This document shows positions 1-5,613 of a stretch of DNA of 8,743 nucleotides, one piece after another. Below the pieces are notes generated by a model. It was given only the letters and a program-made list of their open reading frames with translations. It was not told the origin of the DNA and did no database searches. The position numbers and the translations under genes were made by a program. Source of the stretch: an uncultured Collinsella sp. (lineage in GTDB: Bacteria; Actinomycetota; Coriobacteriia; Coriobacteriales; Coriobacteriaceae); assembly GCA_900551195.1 (NCBI GenBank), contig URVD01000065.1, positions 1 to 8,743 of the forward strand, read 5' to 3'. Numbering within the stretch: the first letter of the stretch is position 1; every line of letters begins with the position of its first letter.

Positions 1-61
<61 letters not shown>

Positions 62-72
62 ATTTGAGGTGT

Positions 73-87
73 GCCTTGTTTCAAGGC
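73..87 (-). other. Perfect hairpin in the tRNA-Phe leader
   Basis: GCCTTG (73-78) and CAAGGC (82-87) are perfect inverted copies around a 3-nt loop. From the -10 box at 94-99, transcription would start near 87, so this hairpin would form the very 5' end of the precursor, 11 nt before the mature tRNA. It could protect the leader or guide 5' processing, but no function is proven. Confidence 0.45.
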
Positions 88-93
88 TTGATT

Positions 94-121
94 AGTATAA
101 CCAAGGACGCGTTCCGGTCAA
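94..121 (-). promoter_or_regulatory. Sigma-70-type promoter of tRNA-Phe
   Basis: On the minus strand, TTGACC (121-116) and TATACT (99-94) are separated by 16 bp, each one or two mismatches from the -35 and -10 consensus. The predicted start near 87 leaves a leader of about 26 nt before the tRNA. Strong elements like these are typical of stable-RNA genes. They also mean the tRNA need not depend on read-through from the genes upstream. Confidence 0.7.
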
Positions 122-160
122 CCGAGAATTTTAAAAAAGTTTTTGAGCACAGCCTCGGTT
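120..160 (-). terminator. Weak candidate terminator after the RHH gene
   Basis: AACCGAG (120-126) and CTCGGTT (154-160) could pair over a 27-nt loop that is rich in A and T. This is the only inverted repeat between the RHH gene stop (185) and the tRNA promoter. The stem is short, the loop is long and no T-run follows the stem, so it is not a convincing Rho-independent terminator. It also touches the tRNA -35 box. Confidence 0.15.
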
Positions 161-184
161 CTTTAAATCGGCACGTCAGAGGCA

Positions 185-469
185 TCAGCCGGCAGCAAGA
201 AGTTTTTCGCTCAGAGCCGCACGGGCAAACTCACTTGGCGTCATCCCCTCGGCAGCCGCCCGTCGACGAATGGCCTCCTTCATTCCCAGAGGAATCTTGA
301 CCGACAGCGTTGCCGTCCCCTCACCTGAGAGCGGGGGCCGTCCAAGCACGATCCCACCAACGGTGTGTTCGCCATCCGGAAACTCTCCGCGCTCGTACGA
401 CTCACACCACGCGTCAATCATTTCATCCGTTACAACCTGACCATTAGCGGCCGTATACGTCTTGCCCAT
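185..469 (-). CDS. Ribbon-helix-helix (CopG/Arc-type) protein, antitoxin-like, solitary
   Basis: This encodes a 94-residue protein with a ribbon-helix-helix DNA-binding fold in its C-terminal half. Residues about 53-60 (TATLSVKIP) look like the beta strand, 61-75 (LGMKEAIRRRAAAEG) helix 1, and 77-92 (starting TPSEFARAAL) helix 2. Such proteins bind DNA as dimers and often serve as antitoxins or autoregulators. The acidic N-terminal half (VTDEMIDAW, ERGEFPDGEH) may be a toxin-binding or partner module. Two ATG codons are adjacent at 472 and 469. AAAGGGG ends 3 nt before the first and 6 nt before the second, so the second is preferred. No toxin gene lies on either side: the DUF192 gene is upstream and a tRNA downstream. 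The RHH fold call is firm; the antitoxin role is a guess from family habit. Confidence 0.8.
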   Translation of the reverse strand: MGKTYTAANGQVVTDEMIDAWCESYERGEFPDGEHTVGGIVLGRPPLSGEGTATLSVKIPLGMKEAIRRRAAAEGMTPSEFARAALSEKLLAAG

Positions 470-518
470 CATCGACCCCTTTGCCGAGCCTGTTCAATCT
501 CCTGCCAAACTTACCCAA

Positions 519-533
519 TTTCGTATGACGAAA
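519..533. promoter_or_regulatory. Palindrome TTTCGT-ATG-ACGAAA, possible operator
   Basis: A perfect 6-bp inverted repeat with a 3-nt centre lies in the spacer between the DUF192 gene stop (552) and the RHH gene, about 50 nt upstream of the RHH start. RHH repressors commonly bind short palindromes ahead of their own genes, so autoregulation is possible. It lacks a T-run, so it does not look like a terminator. No convincing -35/-10 pair was found in this spacer. Confidence 0.3.
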
Positions 534-551
534 GTCCGCTGTCGCCAATTC

Positions 552-911
552 TTAAGTCGGCACGCGTTGGAGAGCAGGGGTCGAAACAATGATTGAAGGA
601 CGCTCTAGTACGGCCCAGGCGCCGGGGCAGGAGCACGTGCGCCAAGGACGAACGCTTTCGTAGCGCGCGAGGATATTGCCGTCGCGATCGATGAAGGCGA
701 TGTCGATGGGATAGGCCATAAAACACGTGTGGACCGAAGAGCAGCGTGGAAACGCCATGACGAGCGGCAGGCCGTTGGCGGCAACCGGACGCCGTCCCAG
801 CATGCCGCGCAGGCGCATGACAAACGACTCCGCCACCGCAAACTCGGCCGGCGTCCAACCCAGCCTATTGAGTGCCCGCGCGTAGGCGATGTAGGACGAG
901 ACCGCGGTCAC
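552..911 (-). CDS. DUF192 family protein, last gene of the Tad operon
   Basis: This 119-residue protein carries the DUF192 hallmarks: an AESFVMRLRGMLGR block (residues 27-40), the LVMAF..C..VHTCFM..PIDIAFIDRDG core (about 50-78) and a Pro-Trp then VLER segment (89-104). The function of DUF192 proteins is not established. Some members are found beside pilus genes, and others are secreted. No signal peptide is seen here. The chosen start is GTG at 911, which overlaps the preceding stop as GTGA and has GGTGG 4 nt upstream. An in-frame ATG at 932 (7 codons longer) is an alternative with a poorer ribosome site. After VLER the tail (PSIIVSTPALQRVPT) departs from the hydrophobic, Gly-Asp-bearing ending common in the family, so the C-terminus may be truncated or divergent. 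Family assignment is good; its role in pilus biogenesis is inferred only from position. Confidence 0.85.
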   Translation of the reverse strand: MTAVSSYIAYARALNRLGWTPAEFAVAESFVMRLRGMLGRRPVAANGLPLVMAFPRCSSVHTCFMAYPIDIAFIDRDGNILARYESVRPWRTCSCPGAWAVLERPSIIVSTPALQRVPT

Positions 912-1384
912 ATGACCACCCCCGGGCGCCATGGATCGACCGTCACCGCGCGCTCGTGCGACAACGTTGTCGGCGCCCCCAGCGGAACGCCAGCGATGCT
1001 GAGAGAAGTCGGCCACGGCTCATAGTGCATGGTGCAGGTGTAGGTCCTAAACGTACCGGATAGGGAGAGCAGGCCACCATCCGATGCCTCCGCGCCTTGC
1101 TCGCTCGACACTTCGATCTGCAAGTCATAGCCTTTCATGGCATTCAGAATTTGAGTCTGAACCGTCGCCGAGGCATCGGCAGAGCTTTCGTCGCCCTCCC
1201 CCTCCGACGCCACGGCGTGCGCCAACACGATGTCGGGCACCACGCGGTCGAAGCGCGCGACAGCGCTGGCAAAGATCATGACGTTGTATACGATGAGTGC
1301 CAGCACCAGCAAAACGGGCGTAACCACTGCCATCTCCACCGTCGCTTGGGCGCGCTCCTCGCGCAGACGCATGCGGATACTCAT
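908..1384 (-). CDS. TadE-like pseudopilin (158 aa)
   Basis: A short basic leader (MSIRMRLREER) precedes A-QATVE, and then a hydrophobic segment at about residues 18-40 (from MAVVTPVLLVLAL). This is the layout of TadE-family pseudopilins: N-terminal leader, Glu at +5 of the mature chain, one membrane helix and an extracytoplasmic domain. Cleavage would fall between A12 and Q13, leaving E17 at mature position 5. The rest has an acidic Ser/Asp-rich stretch (60-72) and two mid-chain lines consistent with beta strands. It ends in VDPWRPGVVM. ATG at 1384 overlaps the TadG-like stop by one base (TAATG), with GGTGGG just upstream; a second in-frame ATG at 1372 would give MRLREER. It probably acts as a minor pilin helping Flp assembly. 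A cysteine at 117 is the only one. Confidence 0.85.
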   Translation of the reverse strand: MSIRMRLREERAQATVEMAVVTPVLLVLALIVYNVMIFASAVARFDRVVPDIVLAHAVASEGEGDESSADASATVQTQILNAMKGYDLQIEVSSEQGAEASDGGLLSLSGTFRTYTCTMHYEPWPTSLSIAGVPLGAPTTLSHERAVTVDPWRPGVVM

Positions 1385-3537
1385 TACGACCCACCGCCCA
1401 GAGCGCCAACCAGCGTGGCGACATCGACGGTAAGCGGGATGGAGCCGCCGCCGGGCAGAGGAATCTCCGCAAGTGTGAGCACCGTACCGCTGATGGTGCG
1501 TTCGACTTGATATTCCAACGCCTCGCAAAGCGCCTTGGGATCGGTCACGCCCAACGGAATACTTCGCAGCTTGTCTTGCGCTTGAGAGAGACCGGCAATG
1601 TCAGACCCCGGGCTCTTAATGACGTTGGCGGAATCGGTCAGCACTGGCTTTCGCAGGCGCAAGTCGCACGGTTCCAGACCCAACGCCGCCACGGACGCCG
1701 AAACGGTATCGCCGAGCCATGATGCGATGGAGCCCAACGCGCCGCTGCCCCCTCCTAGGCCTTTAATCATCTCGTCCATAAGTTCGTCGGCCGAACCTTG
1801 GATATCACCGTATCCTACGAGCAGCCGTCCCCAAACATCCATGACGCCGTCGAGTACGCCGGCAACGCCACCCGAGCGTTCCTTCAATGTTGAGAAAAAT
1901 CGCGAAAGCACGTTGTTTTGCGCCGTCGCCTCATCGGGCGCCAGCACCGCGGCAGAGATGGCACCGCGACTGCCAAGCTCAACCGCCGTGTTAAACGAAG
2001 AGTTAAGTTGATCGGGGCTGGCAATATCACCCGAAACTGCAAAGGCGACTACGCCGTTGCGGCCAGGTGGGGCGATACGCGGACGCTCGCCCGAAAGCGC
2101 TTTGATGGCCTGGTCAAACGCATTGCTCGCACGGTCGGCCTCATCCTCGGTCTGACGCATGAGCTCAAGCTCTTTGTTCCGACATTTGACGTATTCCTCC
2201 AAGGCCTTTTTGAACTCGTCGAAGTGATATTCGAAGCCGTTTTCGATAGAGGTTGAAGGCGCCGCAACAGCACCAAGCGACGAAACGCCAAAATGGCATT
2301 TGCTGCATTTATCCTGTCCATCGTAATCGGCAACCGAAGCAAATCCGCTCGGCGTCCCTTTCTTATAGTTAGGGCAGGTCGTCCCGTAATGCAGATACGC
2401 CTTGTCATCGTTCACGCTCGTCGGCCACACCGCATCGGTATAGAGCTCCGTCGCCCGAACCTCATCAGAGTTGCGCGGCAGCAGCGGAATATAGGAGGAA
2501 ACCCTGTCTCCGTTCTCGGTTATATGTGCCCGATCGACCTCCGCGCTCGCATAGGTATAAAACGCCTTACGCGCCGCAGACTCTGCCTTCATCTCGACAC
2601 TCGAGCCGTGGGGCTTCTCATTTGTCAGACGCCAATGGTAGTAGTCCTTCGCGCGATCAAGGGCAACCTGGGGCTCCCACGTAACGCTCGATGAGTAATG
2701 CGGATTTTGAACACCGGAGAGATCCGTTAGGCTTTTCGCACGCTCCCACATGCAAGAACAGCTGCCGACCGAGCCCTTGTCAGACCCACCACAATCCGCC
2801 AGCCAAGCACGCTCTTTAGCCTTCGCCGTGTCCTCAGAAGCCTTCCGCAGCTCCTCGGCCGCACCCTCTAAATCATCTGATGTGTCTTTAATGGTATCGG
2901 TCGAGATCTCTGATCCTTTGAGCGCAGCGAAGTCAGACTCGGATGTCCTGGGCACGGCAAGCGCCGTACCGGTATAGGTCACACTATCGGTATCCTGCAC
3001 CGACACCGCCTGCGTGGCACGCGCGGCGATCAGATACGGCAGGGCCGTCTCGATTTTCTGTAAGCCTTCCGATGCGCTTTTGGCAAACTTGTTGCGCGTT
3101 TTAATGATCTCAATCCCGGTGTCGACCATATTGCCGGCAACCGGCTCGGCACCCGGGATGAGGATGGCGACCAGGCCCGTCCCGATCGTGGCAAACCCCG
3201 CCAGCCCCAGACTCAAGATGCTCGCATCAACCACCGTGGCAGCCGTGTGATAGGACGACACTACGTTGGCACCCGCCAGCGCGCCGCTATCGGCAGCCAC
3301 CTGGGTGTCCCCCGCGCGCGACATGCTCCATATCGCCGCGGTCGACGAAAACAACAATGTGAGCACCACTAGGATGACCACGGCAGAAGAAAGCGTGGTA
3401 TAGGCGCCGTCTTCGATAAACAGATCGACACCGGCTCGACCCATAAAGCCGCCTCGCTTGCGATGGCAGCTCGGACGGTGCGTCAAAACGCGTCTAGACC
3501 AGAAACGCTTAATCCCATGCAGCAATCCACGAATCAT
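1384..3537 (-). CDS. TadG-like large Flp-pilus-associated protein (717 aa)
   Basis: After a basic N-terminus, residues 40-50 (FIEDGAYTTLS) line up with the prepilin cut region of the neighbouring TadE-like proteins. A membrane helix follows at about 50-72, then the TadG-type signature AADSGALAGA (81-90) and a second hydrophobic stretch at about 108-130. The rest is a large domain expected outside the membrane. It has charged helical, possibly coiled-coil segments (about 205-245, 440-485) and a Gly/Ser-rich stretch (592-605). Nine cysteines follow the membrane region (249, 260, 262, 388, 411, 414, 452, 624, 671), including CSKCH at 411-415. ATG at 3537 is chosen because GGAGGGAG lies just before it; the reading frame stays open further upstream but that part overlaps tadE heavily and has no such site. 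The start overlaps the upstream gene by 29 nt. In other Tad systems TadG is needed for adherence. The assignment rests on the N-terminal signature; the large domain was not recognised. Confidence 0.8.
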   Translation of the reverse strand: MIRGLLHGIKRFWSRRVLTHRPSCHRKRGGFMGRAGVDLFIEDGAYTTLSSAVVILVVLTLLFSSTAAIWSMSRAGDTQVAADSGALAGANVVSSYHTAATVVDASILSLGLAGFATIGTGLVAILIPGAEPVAGNMVDTGIEIIKTRNKFAKSASEGLQKIETALPYLIAARATQAVSVQDTDSVTYTGTALAVPRTSESDFAALKGSEISTDTIKDTSDDLEGAAEELRKASEDTAKAKERAWLADCGGSDKGSVGSCSCMWERAKSLTDLSGVQNPHYSSSVTWEPQVALDRAKDYYHWRLTNEKPHGSSVEMKAESAARKAFYTYASAEVDRAHITENGDRVSSYIPLLPRNSDEVRATELYTDAVWPTSVNDDKAYLHYGTTCPNYKKGTPSGFASVADYDGQDKCSKCHFGVSSLGAVAAPSTSIENGFEYHFDEFKKALEEYVKCRNKELELMRQTEDEADRASNAFDQAIKALSGERPRIAPPGRNGVVAFAVSGDIASPDQLNSSFNTAVELGSRGAISAAVLAPDEATAQNNVLSRFFSTLKERSGGVAGVLDGVMDVWGRLLVGYGDIQGSADELMDEMIKGLGGGSGALGSIASWLGDTVSASVAALGLEPCDLRLRKPVLTDSANVIKSPGSDIAGLSQAQDKLRSIPLGVTDPKALCEALEYQVERTISGTVLTLAEIPLPGGGSIPLTVDVATLVGALGGGS

Positions 3538-4045
3538 AATCTCCCTCCAGCCATTCGGGACGCGATTGATACGAGACATCGACCTTGAGCTCAACGTAGC
3601 CGCCCTCGGCGGTACCACCCATAGCCTGCGCAAGCGCACCGATCACAGGCAACGGCTTGACCTCGCCGGAAACGGACACGGACGAGACGCCACCCGCACC
3701 GGCCCGGCCAAGCTCGATATCCCACGACAACGGCCCGCCGGCATGAAAGATCGAAACGTTGGGCACTGCGGCAAGCCGGCGGCGGGTGAACTCCTTAAGA
3801 TCGTCGTCCTCCGCCGTCGTCGTGGTCATGAGCCGCGCGGTCTCGGCGGCGGCAGACTCCATGACCGCGCGCGTATAGAGCAGGCACACCGGTTGCAGCG
3901 CGAGAAGGATGAGTGTCAGAAACGTCGGCAGCAAAAAAGCGGCCTCGACCGTAGACTGCGCCCGGTCCTCGCGCGCGGCATCAATACAACGCGATGTCCT
4001 TAGCGGCCGCAGCGGCGTCGATAACCGACGTCGAGGCAACGCCAT
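3509..4045 (-). CDS. tadE: TadE-like pseudopilin (178 aa; start uncertain)
   Basis: The core is a TadE protein: basic leader, then AREDRA-QSTVEAAFLLP, a membrane helix (about residues 35-57) and CLLYTRAVMESAAAETAR, a typical TadE continuation. Cleavage between A29 and Q30 would put E34 at mature +5. The remaining part is a beta-rich extracytoplasmic domain. The first in-frame ATG is at 4045, giving a 29-residue Arg-rich leader (MALPRRRLSTPLRPLRTSRC at its front) and a 65-nt overlap with the gene before. Its ribosome site (GGGCGG) is weak. The position where a start would be expected, right at the preceding stop, offers only ATT at 3985 in frame, with AAGGA 11 nt upstream. An ATG overlapping that stop (TGATG) is one frame off. 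The product is clear; the start is the least certain in the operon. Confidence 0.8.
   Translation of the reverse strand: MALPRRRLSTPLRPLRTSRCIDAAREDRAQSTVEAAFLLPTFLTLILLALQPVCLLYTRAVMESAAAETARLMTTTTAEDDDLKEFTRRRLAAVPNVSIFHAGGPLSWDIELGRAGAGGVSSVSVSGEVKPLPVIGALAQAMGGTAEGGYVELKVDVSYQSRPEWLEGDYDSWIAAWD
3541..3548 (-). promoter_or_regulatory. Ribosome binding site that fixes the TadG-like start
   Basis: GGAGGGAG on the minus strand lies within the end of the 178-aa TadE-like gene, with GGAGG 6 nt before ATG 3537. It decides this start over the in-frame ATG at 3639. Confidence 0.8.
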
Positions 4046-4199
4046 GGGATGCCGCCCGCTCAACCAGCGCCGCCAAGCGCCCATCGGTGCCGGCACGCCA
4101 AAGCCCCGCGATCGCCAGCACGATCGATAACAGCGCCACCGTGACGATGGCGTATTCGACCGTCGCCTGGGCAGATTCCTCACGCAGGACATCATGCAT
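3981..4199 (-). CDS. Small Flp/TadE-like pseudopilin (72 aa)
   Basis: A ten-residue leader (MHDVLREESA) precedes QATVEYAIVT and a hydrophobic helix to about residue 33, followed by a short Ala-rich, mostly helical tail ending DIALY. Cleavage between A10 and Q11 places E15 at mature +5, and the Glu-Tyr pair matches the Flp pilin. The predicted mature chain is 62 residues, a usual size for Flp-type pilins or small pseudopilins. ATG 4199 follows the upstream stop with one intervening base, and AGGAGGG (4214-4208) sits 8 nt before it, one of the best ribosome sites here. It may be a second, minor pilin subunit; it differs from Flp in having a longer tail. The stop at 3981 is immediately next to the following pseudopilin coding region. 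Confidence 0.85.
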   Translation of the reverse strand: MHDVLREESAQATVEYAIVTVALLSIVLAIAGLWRAGTDGRLAALVERAASHGVASTSVIDAAAAAKDIALY

Positions 4200-4200
4200 T

Positions 4201-4764
4201 TCACGATCCCTCCTTTGAGTCCGTTGCCTGCGGGCTCAGGCGCACGGCGCGCAGACGACACGAAGCATCGCCAGCATCCGCGGCAATTGTCACCATATCG
4301 ACCCAGCCGCGTCCGTCGCGCACGATAGCGCCCCACACGTTGCCCTTGATATCGAGATAGCCGCTCAGAGCAAGTTGTGCCGTGGGTACCTCGCGATAGG
4401 CACGCAGCATATCCGCTGCCGCTTCGGTCATCGGTCGGTCCTCGGACCATGCAAGTCGGACCGCAATCGCGTTGCCCTCAGGCGAATCCGTCGCAGTGCC
4501 AGACCGCTTGTCGAGCGTCCGCAGAAAGTTTTGCGCCGTGACAGCGACATCCGAATCGTCCGCATCTCGCATCTCATCTTTTTGAGACGCCACCGCCGAA
4601 TCTGAGCCCAAATCGGAGGCGGTCCCAGGACGCTGCTGCCGCGCGGCGTTAAGCCCCCAAAGCACCGTCGCTATCGCCACGGTCAGGCAAGCAAACACCA
4701 GCAGCACCCCGATGGGGCGCTCGCCCTCTACAGGCTGTTGATGCCCTCGCTGATAGCGTTCCAT
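4201..4764 (-). CDS. Unrecognised single-pass membrane protein in the Tad operon (187 aa)
   Basis: I do not recognise the family. A short cytoplasm-type N-terminus with basic residues (MERYQRGHQQ) leads to one membrane helix at about residues 18-39 (IGVLLVFACLTVAIATVLWG). A Ser/Asp/Gln-rich low-complexity linker spans about 42-74. A compact domain spans about 75-177, including VTAQNFLRTLD, YLDIKGNVWGAIVRDGRGWV and a final CRLRAVRLS. The alternating pattern in the last part suggests beta strands. It has none of the AQxTxE prepilin motif, so it is probably an anchored protein, not a pilin. ATG 4764 overlaps the flp stop by 37 nt and has AAGG about 10 nt upstream. It ends one base before the next gene. 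The position directly after the major pilin suggests an assembly, chaperone or anchoring role, but that is inference. Confidence 0.75.
   Translation of the reverse strand: MERYQRGHQQPVEGERPIGVLLVFACLTVAIATVLWGLNAARQQRPGTASDLGSDSAVASQKDEMRDADDSDVAVTAQNFLRTLDKRSGTATDSPEGNAIAVRLAWSEDRPMTEAAADMLRAYREVPTAQLALSGYLDIKGNVWGAIVRDGRGWVDMVTIAADAGDASCRLRAVRLSPQATDSKEGS
4208..4214 (-). promoter_or_regulatory. Strong ribosome binding site of the 72-aa pseudopilin
   Basis: AGGAGGG on the minus strand lies in the last codons of the 187-aa membrane protein gene, 8 nt before ATG 4199. It supports this very short gene as real and translated. Confidence 0.8.
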
Positions 4765-4961
4765 AGATCTTGGACCTTGCCCTTAAATGCGACGATGGCG
4801 ATAATCGCGATCACCACGAGCACGCCGACCAAGATGGCATACTCGGTGGTACCCTGTGCACTCTCCTCCTGCAATAGTTCCTTGGCGCGCTGACGAACAT
4901 GTGCCGCCCGGCAAAACGCCCAGCCCTGGACCTTGCCAGCAGCGTCAGTCATCGTGTTCAT
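4728..4961 (-). CDS. flp: Flp-type major pilin prepilin (77 aa)
   Basis: This is the likely main subunit of the pilus fibre. A long 35-residue leader with Arg and Lys residues (HVRQRAKELL near its end) precedes ESA-QGTTEYAILVGVLVV and a hydrophobic helix through about residue 59. A short amphipathic tail ends SEGINSL. Cleavage between A35 and Q36 gives a 42-residue mature pilin with Glu-Tyr at +5/+6, as in Flp pilins. The usual Gly at -1 is Ala. The leader is longer than in many Flp prepilins. The start ATG 4961 is supported by GGAGG 5 nt upstream, directly after the tadC stop; an in-frame ATG at 4952 is too far from that site. The gene sits 10 nt after tadC and overlaps the next gene by 37 nt. 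A high-abundance pilin might have its own promoter, but none was evident within tadC. Confidence 0.9.
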   Translation of the reverse strand: MNTMTDAAGKVQGWAFCRAAHVRQRAKELLQEESAQGTTEYAILVGVLVVIAIIAIVAFKGKVQDLWNAISEGINSL

Positions 4962-4966
4962 GTATT

Positions 4967-4971
4967 CCTCC
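4967..4971 (-). promoter_or_regulatory. Ribosome binding site of flp
   Basis: GGAGG on the minus strand, directly after the tadC TAG stop, with a 5-nt spacer to ATG 4961. It favours this start over the ATG three codons later. Confidence 0.8.
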
Positions 4972-5613
4972 CTACATCATCCCGCCTGCTCCCAGCAGCG
5001 GGCCCAATATGGACAGAAGCAACGCCGGCAAGATGAGCGTGCCGGTGGGAATCAGCAGCTTGACGGGCGCACGCTCGATCTCGCGCTCGACCGCGGCGCG
5101 ATGAGCCGCACGGATCTCGCGACTTTGAGCGGCCAGTGTCTCGGCAAGTGGGGAACCCAGGGCGAGCGCCTGCCCCACCGTGATGGCAAAGGTCTCGAGC
5201 GCTCGCACGTCCAGGTCGCGCGCGGCGGCCAACAACTCGTCCTCACGCGTGCCCACGCCCACCTGCCACGCCATGCAGGCGCGCTCAAGGCGAAGAGCCA
5301 GCACTGACCGGCGGTTGGCGCAGAAAATCTCAAGCGCCGCATCAAACGAAAGACCGGCCGAAAGACCCAAGCGCACAACATCGATCATCTCGGACACTTC
5401 GCCGAGCGACACTCGCGCCGGGCCGCCCGCTCCAACCGCGCCCTTCACTCGCGCGGTCAGAGCATCGACCACCGAGCGACCCGCGGCAGCGACCAGCACC
5501 GCCTCGCGCTTGCAGGCCCCTGCGATCTTGCGTGCATCCGCCCGATCCAAACCCGTCGCGACAAATACACTCAGGGCGCACAGGCAAGCCGCAATTGCAA
5601 CCGGGGCGCTCAT
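4972..5613 (-). CDS. tadC: TadC, Flp pilus inner-membrane platform protein
   Basis: This 213-residue protein has an N-terminal hydrophobic segment (about 4-21) and a central T2SSF-type region (about 73-180, with VVRLGLSAGLSFDAALEIF and VGQALALGSPLAETL). A C-terminal membrane segment spans about 185-208 (LLIPTGTLILPALLLSILG). T2SSF proteins form the membrane base on which the ATPase TadA acts. TadC normally pairs with TadB. At 213 residues it is shorter than many TadC proteins, which are nearer 300, mainly on the N-terminal side. The frame is open upstream to an ATG at 5751, but those 46 extra residues lie wholly inside tadB and look like its shadow. ATG 5613 overlaps the tadB stop as ATGA, with GGTGGAG close upstream. 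Confidence 0.9.
   Translation of the reverse strand: MSAPVAIAACLCALSVFVATGLDRADARKIAGACKREAVLVAAAGRSVVDALTARVKGAVGAGGPARVSLGEVSEMIDVVRLGLSAGLSFDAALEIFCANRRSVLALRLERACMAWQVGVGTREDELLAAARDLDVRALETFAITVGQALALGSPLAETLAAQSREIRAAHRAAVEREIERAPVKLLIPTGTLILPALLLSILGPLLGAGGMM

Noticed and set aside
519..533. Palindrome as the terminator of the Tad operon
   Set aside because: The stem is short and AT-rich and no T-run follows on the minus strand, so a terminator is less likely than an operator or chance.
1385..1528. Longer version of the 158-aa TadE-like gene starting at 1528
   Set aside because: It would place an irregular Arg/His-rich stretch before the prepilin leader and lie inside the TadG-like gene; the TAATG-coupled start at 1384 fits.
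1918..2694. Plus-strand open frames of 112 and 133 residues within the TadG-like gene
   Set aside because: They are antisense to a coding sequence with a clear start, ribosome site and domain signature, and have no recognisable features.
3538..3639. Extension of the TadG-like gene to ATG 3639
   Set aside because: It overlaps tadE by 131 nt with no ribosome site, while ATG 3537 has GGAGGGAG directly upstream.
4046..4450. Extension of the 178-aa TadE-like gene to ATG 4450
   Set aside because: The added part overlaps the 72-aa pseudopilin and the 187-aa protein and has the Arg/Ser-rich look of a shadow frame.
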